DNA from: Acidimicrobiales bacterium
GTDB lineage: Bacteria; Actinomycetota; Acidimicrobiia; Acidimicrobiales; Ilumatobacteraceae
Assembly: GCA_030833305.1 (NCBI GenBank)
Contig: JAURHL010000075.1
Location: forward strand, 1 to 8,929
DNA length: 8,929 bases
Reading direction: 5' to 3'
This document shows positions 1 to 8,357 of this stretch, piece by piece. The position numbers and the translations under genes were made by a program. Position 1 is the stretch's first letter, and every line of letters begins with the position of its first letter. The notes under the pieces were generated by a model. That model did not search any database and was not told the origin of the DNA. It saw only the letters and a list, made by a program, of their open reading frames with translations.

Positions 1-772
<772 letters not shown>

Positions 773-789
773 GGCTTGTTGTCTCCTGC

Positions 790-1764
790 TCAGAGTGATG
801 CGCCGGTGGAAAGGTTGGACACGTCGCCCATCGCGCCGATGTCGACGAGACGGACGTGCTTGGTGCTGTCGCCGGACAGGGCCTCGGCACCGCCGACGAT
901 CTCCATGATCTCGGTGGTGATGGCGTCCTGACGGGCGCGGTTCATGATGCGCGAGAGGCTCTTGATGAGTTCCTCGGCGTTGTCGGTGGCGCTCTTCATG
1001 GCGCGCTGACGGAACGCGTGCTCGCTGGCGGCCGCGTTCAGCAACGCCGCGTACACGCGGGCCTCGATGTAACGAGGGATGAGGGTTTCCAGGATCGTGC
1101 TGGGGTCCGGCTCGAACTCGTAGTCGGCGCTGAGGCCGTCCTCGCCGGGCTTGCCGTCGCCACCACTGACGACGTCGCGCTCGAGGGGCACCAGCGGACG
1201 CAACACGACCTCTTGCGAACCGGCCGAGATGAAGCGGGTGTACACCAGCACCACCTTGTCGACGGCACCGCTGGCGTACAGCGACACCACGTGCTCGCCG
1301 ATCTGCTTGGCATCGGCGTACGACGGCTGGTCCGAGAAACCGTTGAAGGCTTGATCGAGTTTGTAGCCGCGGAAACGGAAGTAGCTCTCGCTCTTGCGAC
1401 CCACCGGCACGATCACGTAATCGCGACCGGCGGTGACGTCGGCCTTGATCTCGGCTTCGGTGGCGCGCAACACGCCGGCGTTGTAACCACCGCACAGACC
1501 ACGGTCGGCGCTGATGGGCACGTAGCACACCGTCTTGATGGCCTCGCGCGTGGCCAACAGCGGACTGTCGGTGGAACCACCGGCGGCCGCCAGGTCACGC
1601 ACGACCTCGGTGATCTGCTCGCTGTAGGGCACGGCGGCCTGAACGCGCTGCTGGGCCTTGACGATGCGCGACGCCGCGATGAGTTCCATCGCGCGCGTGA
1701 TCTTCTTGGTCGCCTGGACGCTACGAATGCGTCCGCGCAGAATTCGTTCCTGTCCGCCGGCCAT
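790..1764 (-). CDS. atpG: F1Fo ATP synthase subunit gamma, with C-terminal tail
   Basis: Central rotor shaft that couples c-ring rotation to conformational change in the alpha/beta head. The 324-residue product has the N-terminal helix (GRIRSVQATKKITRAMELIA, residues 11-30), the DRGLCGGYN segment (87-95), and the family signature ITTEIMEIVGGAEA (282-295) that normally lies near the very C-terminus. Here about 28 residues follow residue 296, rich in Gly, Ser, Asp and Val, so the protein is longer than the roughly 290-300 residues I expect. I do not see a mycobacterial-type insertion in the middle domain (around residues 160-175). The ATG at 1764 follows GGAG (1771-1774) by 6 bases, and that ribosome site overlaps the last atpA codons, so translation is probably coupled. 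Identification is certain; the tail's role is unknown. Confidence 0.97.
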   Translation of the reverse strand: MAGGQERILRGRIRSVQATKKITRAMELIAASRIVKAQQRVQAAVPYSEQITEVVRDLAAAGGSTDSPLLATREAIKTVCYVPISADRGLCGGYNAGVLRATEAEIKADVTAGRDYVIVPVGRKSESYFRFRGYKLDQAFNGFSDQPSYADAKQIGEHVVSLYASGAVDKVVLVYTRFISAGSQEVVLRPLVPLERDVVSGGDGKPGEDGLSADYEFEPDPSTILETLIPRYIEARVYAALLNAAASEHAFRQRAMKSATDNAEELIKSLSRIMNRARQDAITTEIMEIVGGAEALSGDSTKHVRLVDIGAMGDVSNLSTGASL

Positions 1765-1767
1765 GGA

Positions 1768-3357
<1,590 letters not shown>

Positions 3358-3383
3358 GTCGTTTCTCGTTCCGTTCTTTCAGG

Positions 3384-3398
3384 CGGCTCTCAGAGCCG
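3384..3398 (-). other. Short hairpin spanning the atpH stop codon
   Basis: CGGCTC (3384-3389) and GAGCCG (3393-3398) form a perfect 6-base stem around a 3-base loop, which on the coding strand is the TGA stop of atpH. No T-run follows, so it is not a standard intrinsic terminator. It lies just ahead of the weak atpA ribosome site, where it could slow re-initiation or protect the message. A stem this short can arise by chance in GC-rich DNA. Confidence 0.35.
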
Positions 3399-3917
3399 AC
3401 CCTTCACATTGTCCAACCGGGTACGGATGCTTCCGTCGATCACGGTGTCGCCCACCGTGGCCACGATGCCACCGAGCACCGAGGGATCGACGATCACCTT
3501 CAGGTTCACCTGCTTGCCGGTGGCGTTGGCCAAGGCAGCGGCGAGCCGCGTCTGCTGATCGGCGGTGAGAGCCACCGCACTGCGCACTTCGGCGACTTCG
3601 AGCTTCTTCTCGCGCGAGGCTCGCTGCACCAACTTGTCGACGATGGCGGGAAGGTCGCGACCGCGACCGCCACCGACCACCATGGACACCAACTGCGTGG
3701 TGGTGGCCGTGGCCTTGCCACCCAACAGATCCTCGACGATGCCCTGACGGCGAACCGCCGGGATCTTCTCGTCGGTCAGGGCGTTGCGCAGCGCGTCGCT
3801 GGACTCCAGCGTGCGCGCCAGACGGAACAGTTCGTCCTCGACCTCGTCGATGGTGCCTTCGGCGCGGGCGATCTCGAACAGAGCGCGCGCGTACCCTTCG
3901 ATGCGGTTGTCGCTCAT
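3390..3917 (-). CDS. atpH: F1Fo ATP synthase subunit delta (OSCP family), free-standing
   Basis: Delta caps the F1 head and joins it to the b stalk so the head does not turn with the rotor. The 175-residue product matches the OSCP/delta layout: an N-terminal helical bundle beginning IEGYARALFEIARAEG (residues 6-21), a middle region with EDLLGGK, and the characteristic C-terminal beta segment with VDPSVLGGIVATVGDTVIDG (143-162) followed by SIRTRLDNVKGRL. The length is that of an ordinary bacterial delta, so it is not the b-delta fusion found in mycobacteria. The ATG overlaps the stop of the upstream b gene as ATGA (3914-3917), a strong sign of coupled translation. A G-rich stretch (3926-3930) may serve as ribosome site. 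Its stop codon sits in the loop of a small hairpin described separately. Confidence 0.95.
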   Translation of the reverse strand: MSDNRIEGYARALFEIARAEGTIDEVEDELFRLARTLESSDALRNALTDEKIPAVRRQGIVEDLLGGKATATTTQLVSMVVGGGRGRDLPAIVDKLVQRASREKKLEVAEVRSAVALTADQQTRLAAALANATGKQVNLKVIVDPSVLGGIVATVGDTVIDGSIRTRLDNVKGRL

Positions 3918-4450
3918 CGTGAGGCCCCCACTTTCGAGATGAAGTTCTCGACCAACGACTGCTGGGTCGCGTCGTCGAGCACACTGGGCAGAACCTTGTC
4001 GAGCGCCGAAGCGGACACGCGACCGATCTCGGTGCGCAGTTCGTCGCCACCACGCGCCGCGGCCGCCGCGATGTCGGCGTCGGCCTTGGCCTCGAGCTCG
4101 GCGATCTCGGCGGTCAGACGCGCGCGACCGTCACGCAACAACGCTTCGGCCTGCACGTTGGCGTCGGCCAACAAGCGAGCGCGCTCGGCGTCGATGTCAC
4201 CGAGAGCCGTGCGAATGCCGGCGGCGTCGGACTGGGCCGAGGCCAGGTCGTTGGCCGAGGCGTCGAGCTCTTTCTGGATGCGCTCGGTGCGCGCGGCCAT
4301 CGACTTCTTCACCATCGGACCGGCGAACTTGACCAGTCCACCGATGACGATGACCGAGGCGATGCCGCCGTAGATGATTTCGGCCGTCTCGGGAAGCAAC
4401 CAGTGGTGCGTCTCGGACGGATCGGCGGCCAAGAGGGACAACAGACTCAT
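3914..4450 (-). CDS. atpF: F1Fo ATP synthase b-type subunit, second copy (b' like)
   Basis: Outer-stalk subunit linking Fo to delta and alpha. The 178-residue product has a short polar N-terminus, one membrane helix (about residues 24-44, IIYGGIASVIVIGGLVKFAG), then a long Ala/Asp/Glu/Arg-rich helix (about 48-150) typical of the b coiled coil, and a C-terminal stretch ALDKVLPSVLDD...ENFISKVG that fits the delta-contacting end. The gene overlaps its neighbours on both sides by ATGA: with the other b gene at 4447-4450 and with atpH at 3914-3917. By position it corresponds to the b part of the mycobacterial b-delta fusion, but here the delta gene is separate. Together with the preceding gene it would give a b/b' heterodimer, as in cyanobacteria and many alphaproteobacteria. 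Which copy should be called b and which b' cannot be settled from sequence alone. Confidence 0.9.
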   Translation of the reverse strand: MSLLSLLAADPSETHHWLLPETAEIIYGGIASVIVIGGLVKFAGPMVKKSMAARTERIQKELDASANDLASAQSDAAGIRTALGDIDAERARLLADANVQAEALLRDGRARLTAEIAELEAKADADIAAAAARGGDELRTEIGRVSASALDKVLPSVLDDATQQSLVENFISKVGASR

Positions 4451-5082
4451 CGCGACACCCCCGCGCTCATGGCGTCGGCAACGGCGCGGGAGACCACCGC
4501 ACCATCGGGACGCTTACCGGTGGCGGCTTCGACCGCACTCGTCACCACGTCGGCCACCGCGGCCTCGATCTGACCGCGAGCCGACGCACGAGCGGCGTCG
4601 GCGTCGGCCAGAGCCGCGTCGCGCTTGGCCGAGATGCGGGCGTTCGCCGCGTTGATCTGCGCCTGACGCTCGGATTCGAGCGTGGCGCGGGCCGCGTCGA
4701 CGACCTTGGCCGCGTCAGCCTTGGCCGCGGACACCGCGGCTTCGTACTGGGCGACCTCGGAACGAGCCGACGCGCGAGCCGCATCGGCCGCCTCGTGTCC
4801 GTCGCGGATGGAGTTGTACCGCGCATCCATGCCCTTGCGCAGACGCGGGTACAGGAAGACCCGCATGAGCAACGCAAAGACGATGAACGATCCGGCGCCC
4901 CAGGCGAGTTCCTTCATCTCGGGGATGATGGGACCCGGTCCGGGACCGCATTCGTTTGGCGTGGATGTCTCGGGCTCGAAGGCACACTCTTCCGGGTTGA
5001 ACTCTTTACCTTCTTCGCTTTCCGCGGAGACGAGTTCGACTCGGAGTGCCCCACCCGTGACGGTGACGACGGCTGTTCGCAC
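4447..5082 (-). CDS. atpF: F1Fo ATP synthase subunit b, with long N-terminal extension
   Basis: First of two b-type outer-stalk subunits. The 211-residue product has about 55 residues ahead of the membrane helix, acidic and Pro/Gly-rich with two cysteines (Cys33, Cys45) and the segment GPGPGPIIPE (46-55). Then come KELAWGAGSFIVFALLMRVFLYPRLRKGMDAR (split over 57-88), the typical b membrane helix and its basic exit, and a long Ala-rich coiled coil (about 90-185). The start is GTG at 5082, chosen because a very good ribosome site, AAGGAG (5088-5093), sits 5 bases upstream; the internal ATG at codon 56 would give a more usual length but would remove the PIIPE segment just before the helix. The stop overlaps the next b gene by ATGA. 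The family call is firm; the role of the extension, probably outside the membrane, is unknown. Confidence 0.9.
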   Translation of the reverse strand: MRTAVVTVTGGALRVELVSAESEEGKEFNPEECAFEPETSTPNECGPGPGPIIPEMKELAWGAGSFIVFALLMRVFLYPRLRKGMDARYNSIRDGHEAADAARASARSEVAQYEAAVSAAKADAAKVVDAARATLESERQAQINAANARISAKRDAALADADAARASARGQIEAAVADVVTSAVEAATGKRPDGAVVSRAVADAMSAGVSR

Positions 5083-5093
5083 GTCTACTCCTT
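5083..5093 (-). promoter_or_regulatory. Strong ribosome binding site fixing the GTG start of the first b gene
   Basis: On the coding strand AAGGAG (5088-5093) precedes the GTG at 5080-5082 by 5 bases. This is the best match to the Shine-Dalgarno consensus in the window and is the main reason to accept the long N-terminal extension of this b subunit over the internal ATG at codon 56. Confidence 0.75.
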
Positions 5094-5111
5094 GTTGGTA
5101 GTTGTGAACGA

Positions 5112-5378
5112 TCAGAGACCGATGAGGATGAAGACCACGAAGCCGATGAGGGCCAGGGCTTCGGTGAAGGCGATACCGAGGAACATGGTGGTACGCACCA
5201 TGCCGGCGGCCTCAGGCTGACGAGCCATGGCTTCGACGGACTTACCGACGAGGTAACCGATGCCGATGCCGGGTCCGATGGCGGCCAAGCCGTAGGCGAA
5301 ACCGGCCGAGCTGGCGGCCGCGGCGGCCTTCTCTTCGTCACCGGTGAGTTCGGCAACCAGAGCTGATAGTGCTTCCAT
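5112..5378 (-). CDS. atpE: F1Fo ATP synthase subunit c (proteolipid)
   Basis: Forms the rotating membrane ring that carries protons. The 88-residue product is a helical hairpin: helix 1 about residues 25-46 with the glycine-rich GPGIGIG (35-41), a polar loop ARQPEA (52-57), and helix 2 about 63-87 with FTEALAL (71-77), where Glu73 is the proton-carrying carboxylate. The residue after Glu73 is Ala and I see no Gln/Ser set typical of sodium-binding rings, so a proton-driven enzyme is the better inference. An acidic, Ala-rich N-terminus of about 20 residues precedes helix 1. The ATG at 5378 has AGGAG (5388-5392) 9 bases upstream in an unusual U-free leader. Spacing is 60 bases from atpB and 29 bases to the first b gene. 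Confidence 0.97.
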   Translation of the reverse strand: MEALSALVAELTGDEEKAAAAASSAGFAYGLAAIGPGIGIGYLVGKSVEAMARQPEAAGMVRTTMFLGIAFTEALALIGFVVFILIGL

Positions 5379-5407
5379 TGTTTTGGTCTCCTGTTGTGTG
5401 TTGTGTT
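5379..5407 (-). promoter_or_regulatory. U-free, A/C-rich leader before atpE with good ribosome site
   Basis: The 29 bases before the atpE ATG contain no U on the message, and the only three Gs belong to the AGGAG ribosome site (5388-5392, 9 bases from the ATG). The upstream half is a run of A and C only. Such a stretch is expected to stay unpaired. Subunit c is needed in many more copies than other subunits, and in E. coli the atpB-atpE gap is a known translation enhancer; a similar job here is inference. Confidence 0.5.
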
Positions 5408-5438
5408 CAGAGAATTGCTGGTGGGATACGAGTCAAGA

Positions 5439-6197
5439 TCAGTGTTCGGGGTGCGCGGCGCCACCGATGTAAACCGCGGTCAGGATCGTGAAGATGTAGG
5501 CCTGCAGGAACGCCACCAACACCTCGAATCCGGTGAGGAAGATGAGCATGAAGAGCGGCAACACGCCCACCGGGATGAGCCCGGGGTTGCCCTTGGCCTG
5601 GAACAGTGCTTCGGACAGCAGGGCGAAGGTGACGAGCAGAATGTGACCGGCCAACATGTTGGCGAACAGTCGCACCGTCAGCGAGAACGGACGCACCAAG
5701 AACGTCGAGATGAACTCGATCGGGGTCACCAGGATGTACAGCGCCTTGGGCACACCGGGCGGAAAGAGCGAGCTCTTGAGGTAGCCGATGCCTTGATGCT
5801 TGAAGCCGGTGCCGATGAAGACCACCCACACCAACAGCGACAGGAACATCGGGATGGCGATGCGCGCGGTGGCCGGCATCTGCAGGAACGGAATGATTCC
5901 GGGCACGTTGCACAGATAGATGAACATGAAGATGCTCATCAGGAACGGGGTCCAGCCGAGACCGTCGCGACCCATGGTCTGCATGACGATGCCGTTCTCG
6001 ATGAACTCGACGATGGTCTCGGCAAGGTTGCGCACACCCTTGGGTGCCTTCATCGGATCCTTGCTTCCGGCGAGCAGGAAGATCACGGTGCCGATGAGCG
6101 CGGCGGCCACGGCGATGAGCGCGATCTTGTTGAACGACGGGAAGAGATCCTTCCAGCGAAGGATCTCATTGATCGGCGGGAACTCGAGTGCGATCAC
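5439..6197 (-). CDS. atpB: F1Fo ATP synthase subunit a
   Basis: Stationary Fo subunit that forms the two proton half-channels next to the c ring. The 252-residue product is strongly hydrophobic, with about five to six membrane segments (roughly 24-44, 83-104, 114-131, 155-168, 178-198, 207-243). The essential arginine is Arg176 in SLTVRLFANMLAGH (172-185). At the place where E. coli has Glu219 this protein has His185, while Glu225 in TGFEVLVAFLQAY (222-234) takes the place of E. coli His245, with Gln232 following; this His/Glu swap is also seen in mitochondrial subunit a. The start is GTG at 6197, supported by AAAGGA (6208-6213) 10 bases upstream. It lies 55 bases after the atpI-like gene. 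Length and motifs are normal for the family. Confidence 0.97.
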   Translation of the reverse strand: MIALEFPPINEILRWKDLFPSFNKIALIAVAAALIGTVIFLLAGSKDPMKAPKGVRNLAETIVEFIENGIVMQTMGRDGLGWTPFLMSIFMFIYLCNVPGIIPFLQMPATARIAIPMFLSLLVWVVFIGTGFKHQGIGYLKSSLFPPGVPKALYILVTPIEFISTFLVRPFSLTVRLFANMLAGHILLVTFALLSEALFQAKGNPGLIPVGVLPLFMLIFLTGFEVLVAFLQAYIFTILTAVYIGGAAHPEH

Positions 6198-6252
6198 GTT
6201 CTGTTGGTCCTTTGTGCAGGCGTTGGTGGGCAGGCGGAAGTTGTCGGGGGCT

Positions 6253-6702
6253 TTACTGACGTCGGGGTTTCAACCCCGGATATGCGAGCGATGCGGCCAC
6301 GTAGCGCATCTCCCACACGAGGAGTCCTAGATGAGTCACAATAATGGTCAATCCGAGGGCCGTGAGTGAAATCCAGGAGGCGTCCCGGACAAGAATCACA
6401 GCCAGGAAGATCAGGCCGAGTCGGGCGATGTAGCCGAACAGCACGGCCCCCATCATGAGACCCAGGCTGATGCGCGCGGTGACCGCCACCAGACCGGCGG
6501 CGCAGAAGAAATTCACCAGCACCAACGCCATGCCGTAGAGGGCCGAGAACACCCCGTCGAGACCGGCGAAGACCGCGCACACCGCCACGATCACCGGCGA
6601 GGCGTAGGCCCCCCGCTTCAAGATGTCGAAGGAGACCTGGATCTCGGGCGCTTCACCGTCGAGTCGCGTGGTGATCGGTGACGGGTTGTCGGTCATGGTC
6701 AT
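6253..6702 (-). CDS. atpI: AtpI-like ATP synthase accessory membrane protein
   Basis: A 149-residue protein with about four membrane segments (roughly residues 34-51, 53-76, 80-105, 109-130) after a polar N-terminus of about 30 residues. Position directly before atpB and the overall shape fit the AtpI family (ATP synthase protein I), which in other bacteria assists c-ring assembly or stability and has been linked to divalent cation handling. There is no catalytic motif to confirm this, so the call rests on topology and location. The end, WEMRYVAASLAYPGLKP (130-146), looks conserved-type but I cannot name a function for it. The ATG at 6702 is chosen because it overlaps the upstream stop as ATGA (6699-6702); an in-frame ATG also lies at 6696. 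Reading further upstream would force an Arg-rich, unlikely N-terminus. Confidence 0.75.
   Translation of the reverse strand: MTMTDNPSPITTRLDGEAPEIQVSFDILKRGAYASPVIVAVCAVFAGLDGVFSALYGMALVLVNFFCAAGLVAVTARISLGLMMGAVLFGYIARLGLIFLAVILVRDASWISLTALGLTIIVTHLGLLVWEMRYVAASLAYPGLKPRRQ
6263..6278 (-). other. GC-rich hairpin in the 3' end of the atpI-like gene
   Basis: CGGGGTTTCAACCCCG is a perfect inverted repeat: CGGGGTT and AACCCCG pair as a 7-base stem with a 2-base loop, or more realistically a 6-base stem with a 4-base loop. It lies in the last codons of the atpI-like gene (around Gly143-Arg147), about 65 bases before the atpB start. No U-run follows, so it is not a canonical terminator. It could be a partial stop, an RNA-processing barrier or chance. 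Confidence 0.45.
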
Positions 6703-7052
6703 CGATCCGATCCGTCCGACCCGGCGTCGTGCTGGTGGGCCACGGCCCCCCGTCGACGCTCGGCTTCGAGGGTCTTCATCCGGGCGTCGTAGACGAACCA
6801 CATCTTCACGAATTGGCCCACCACGGAGAACACCACCAGGGCGATCATGAACACCGGCTGGGTGTCGAATGCCAGGTCCAAGAGCCAGCCGATCCCGAGG
6901 AAAACCACCACGGTGATGGCCATTTCCATGCCCTGGCCGAGGCCCTGATCGACGCTGTTGCCACCGTTCGGGCGACCCAAAACAGTGGTCACACGCTGGG
7001 CAATCGCCGTCGGACGACGGGTTTTGGCGGCGGCGGCAGACGAGTCGGTCAT
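6699..7052 (-). CDS. atpZ: AtpZ-like small membrane protein (ATPase gene 1 family)
   Basis: Small protein of 117 residues if started at the ATG at 7052. A basic, Ala-rich N-terminus leads to GLGQGMEMAITVVVFLGIGW (residues 37-56), then LLDLAFDTQPVF and a second hydrophobic stretch (about 67-87), followed by a charged tail. Two helices joined by a short Asp-containing turn, with a GxGxGxExA start, resemble the AtpZ/ATPase-gene-1 family found before atpI, whose members are thought to work with AtpI in c-ring assembly or Mg/Ca transport. No good ribosome site precedes 7052. A TTG at 7121, just after the wecA-type stop, would add 23 residues and is the main alternative. The stop overlaps the atpI-like start as ATGA. 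The family call is by shape and position, hence moderate. Confidence 0.7.
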   Translation of the reverse strand: MTDSSAAAAKTRRPTAIAQRVTTVLGRPNGGNSVDQGLGQGMEMAITVVVFLGIGWLLDLAFDTQPVFMIALVVFSVVGQFVKMWFVYDARMKTLEAERRRGAVAHQHDAGSDGSDR

Positions 7053-7122
7053 CAGTGGGGCGGGATCAGGGGCGAGGTCAGGAACGACCAGAGGGTCGGT
7101 CGCTCGTGAAAGTTTGCACAAT

Positions 7123-8322
7123 CTACCCAGCCGACGGGGGTCGGGGCAATTCGGTCGTGGCCTCGCCGACGGGGTCGTCGGTCACCGCGATCCCCTCCTG
7201 GCGGGCGTCCTTACGCTGGCGGCGCACCTCGGGATGAAGCACCGTGTACAGGCTGAGCGCGATGGCGGCCGTGCCGATGGGGATCAGGGCGGTGCGGGCC
7301 TTGGTGAAGATCGGGTACAGAACGAACCCCGACAGGATCGCGGTCCACAACCACAGGATCAGCACGCTACGGCGCTGACCGTGCCCGAGGTTCATCAAGC
7401 GATGGTGCAGGTGGCCCTTGTCGGCGGTGGCCACGCCTTGGCGCTTTGCCGCACGACGAATGATGGCGAACAACGTGTCGAGGATCGGCACGCCCAGGAT
7501 GAACAACGGGATGAACAACGGCGCGAGGAAGAAGTACGTCTGACCCGGCGTGTACGTGGAGCTGTCGGGGTCGGCACGACCCCCCACCACGCTGGTGGAC
7601 ACCGCCATCAACAAGCCGAGGAACAGAGCGCCGCTGTCGCCCATGAAAATGCGGGCCGGATTGAAGTTGTGCGGCAGGAAACCCACGCACACGCCCAACG
7701 CGATGATGGCGATGAGGGGCCCCACGTTGGGTTGCACCAACACGCCCAGATCGTCCAGCCGGCGGCTGTACAGAAAGAACGCCGCCGCGGCGATGGCCAC
7801 GATGCCGGCGGCCAAACCGTCCAAACCGTCGATGAGATTCACGGCTTGGCTCATGCCCATCAACCACAAGATGGTGATGATGGGCACCCAGTCGTTCGAC
7901 AACACGAAGACGTCGAGGAACGGCACGCGGAAATAGAACATGGTCGCGCCGAACCACACCAGCACCAGACCGGCCAACACCGTGCCGGTGACCTTGGCGG
8001 GACTGGAGATCTCGCGGATGTCGTCGACCAGTCCGGTCCCGAAGATGACCGCCGCGGCCAGCAACACACCGAGCGGTTCGGAGTTGTTGTCGAACACGGG
8101 GGCGAAACGGCCCATGCGCCAGGCCAGACCGAGCGCCACCACGAACCCCACGAACATGGCGATGCCGCCGACGTCGGGAGTGGGCACCTTGTGCACGCGG
8201 CGTTCGTCGGGCTGTACCACCCAACCGACCCGATGAGCGACGCGGGTGACGACGGGCGTGGCGATGAAGGTGACGATGGCGGCGACAGCACCGATGAAGA
8301 GGTAACCGGCGGTATCGGGCAC
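7123..8322 (-). CDS. wecA: Polyprenyl-phosphate GlcNAc-1-phosphate transferase (WecA/TagO family)
   Basis: Membrane enzyme that moves GlcNAc-1-phosphate from UDP-GlcNAc to a polyprenyl-phosphate carrier, the first step in building cell-wall linker or surface polysaccharide. The 399-residue product has about ten or eleven membrane helices and the family motifs: PDERRVHKVPTPDVGG (residues 38-53), the Mg-binding Asp100-Asp101 in GLVDDIRE, NLIDGLDGLAAG (162-173) with Asp165 and Asp168, FMGDSG (226-231), and HLHHRLMN (304-311), the latter marking the WecA/TagO branch rather than MraY. A polar tail follows the last helix at about 363. The start is taken as GTG at 8322 because it is the only usual start codon between the glyA stop and the first helix; its ribosome site is poor. 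In Mycobacterium the homologue also sits directly upstream of the atp operon. The exact acceptor is not visible. Confidence 0.9.
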   Translation of the reverse strand: MPDTAGYLFIGAVAAIVTFIATPVVTRVAHRVGWVVQPDERRVHKVPTPDVGGIAMFVGFVVALGLAWRMGRFAPVFDNNSEPLGVLLAAAVIFGTGLVDDIREISSPAKVTGTVLAGLVLVWFGATMFYFRVPFLDVFVLSNDWVPIITILWLMGMSQAVNLIDGLDGLAAGIVAIAAAAFFLYSRRLDDLGVLVQPNVGPLIAIIALGVCVGFLPHNFNPARIFMGDSGALFLGLLMAVSTSVVGGRADPDSSTYTPGQTYFFLAPLFIPLFILGVPILDTLFAIIRRAAKRQGVATADKGHLHHRLMNLGHGQRRSVLILWLWTAILSGFVLYPIFTKARTALIPIGTAAIALSLYTVLHPEVRRQRKDARQEGIAVTDDPVGEATTELPRPPSAG

Positions 8323-8357
8323 GCCTGCGAGACTATTCGCCCCCGTTTTGGTTCCGG

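Noticed and set aside
6691..6702. Similar starts of two proteins (MTMTDN for the atpI-like gene, MTMTEN for atpD).
   Set aside because: Only about 11 bases are shared and the sequences diverge at once; no wider repeat surrounds them, so it is most likely chance.
6703..6801. Upstream extension of the atpI-like gene to 6801.
   Set aside because: The added 33 residues are Arg/Pro/Gly-rich shadow of the AtpZ-like gene; the ATGA overlap at 6699-6702 is the more natural start.
7053..7122. Possible promoter between the wecA-type gene and atpZ (a TTGTGC hexamer at the upstream end).
   Set aside because: No -10-like hexamer lies at 16-18 bases from it, so I could not support a promoter call.
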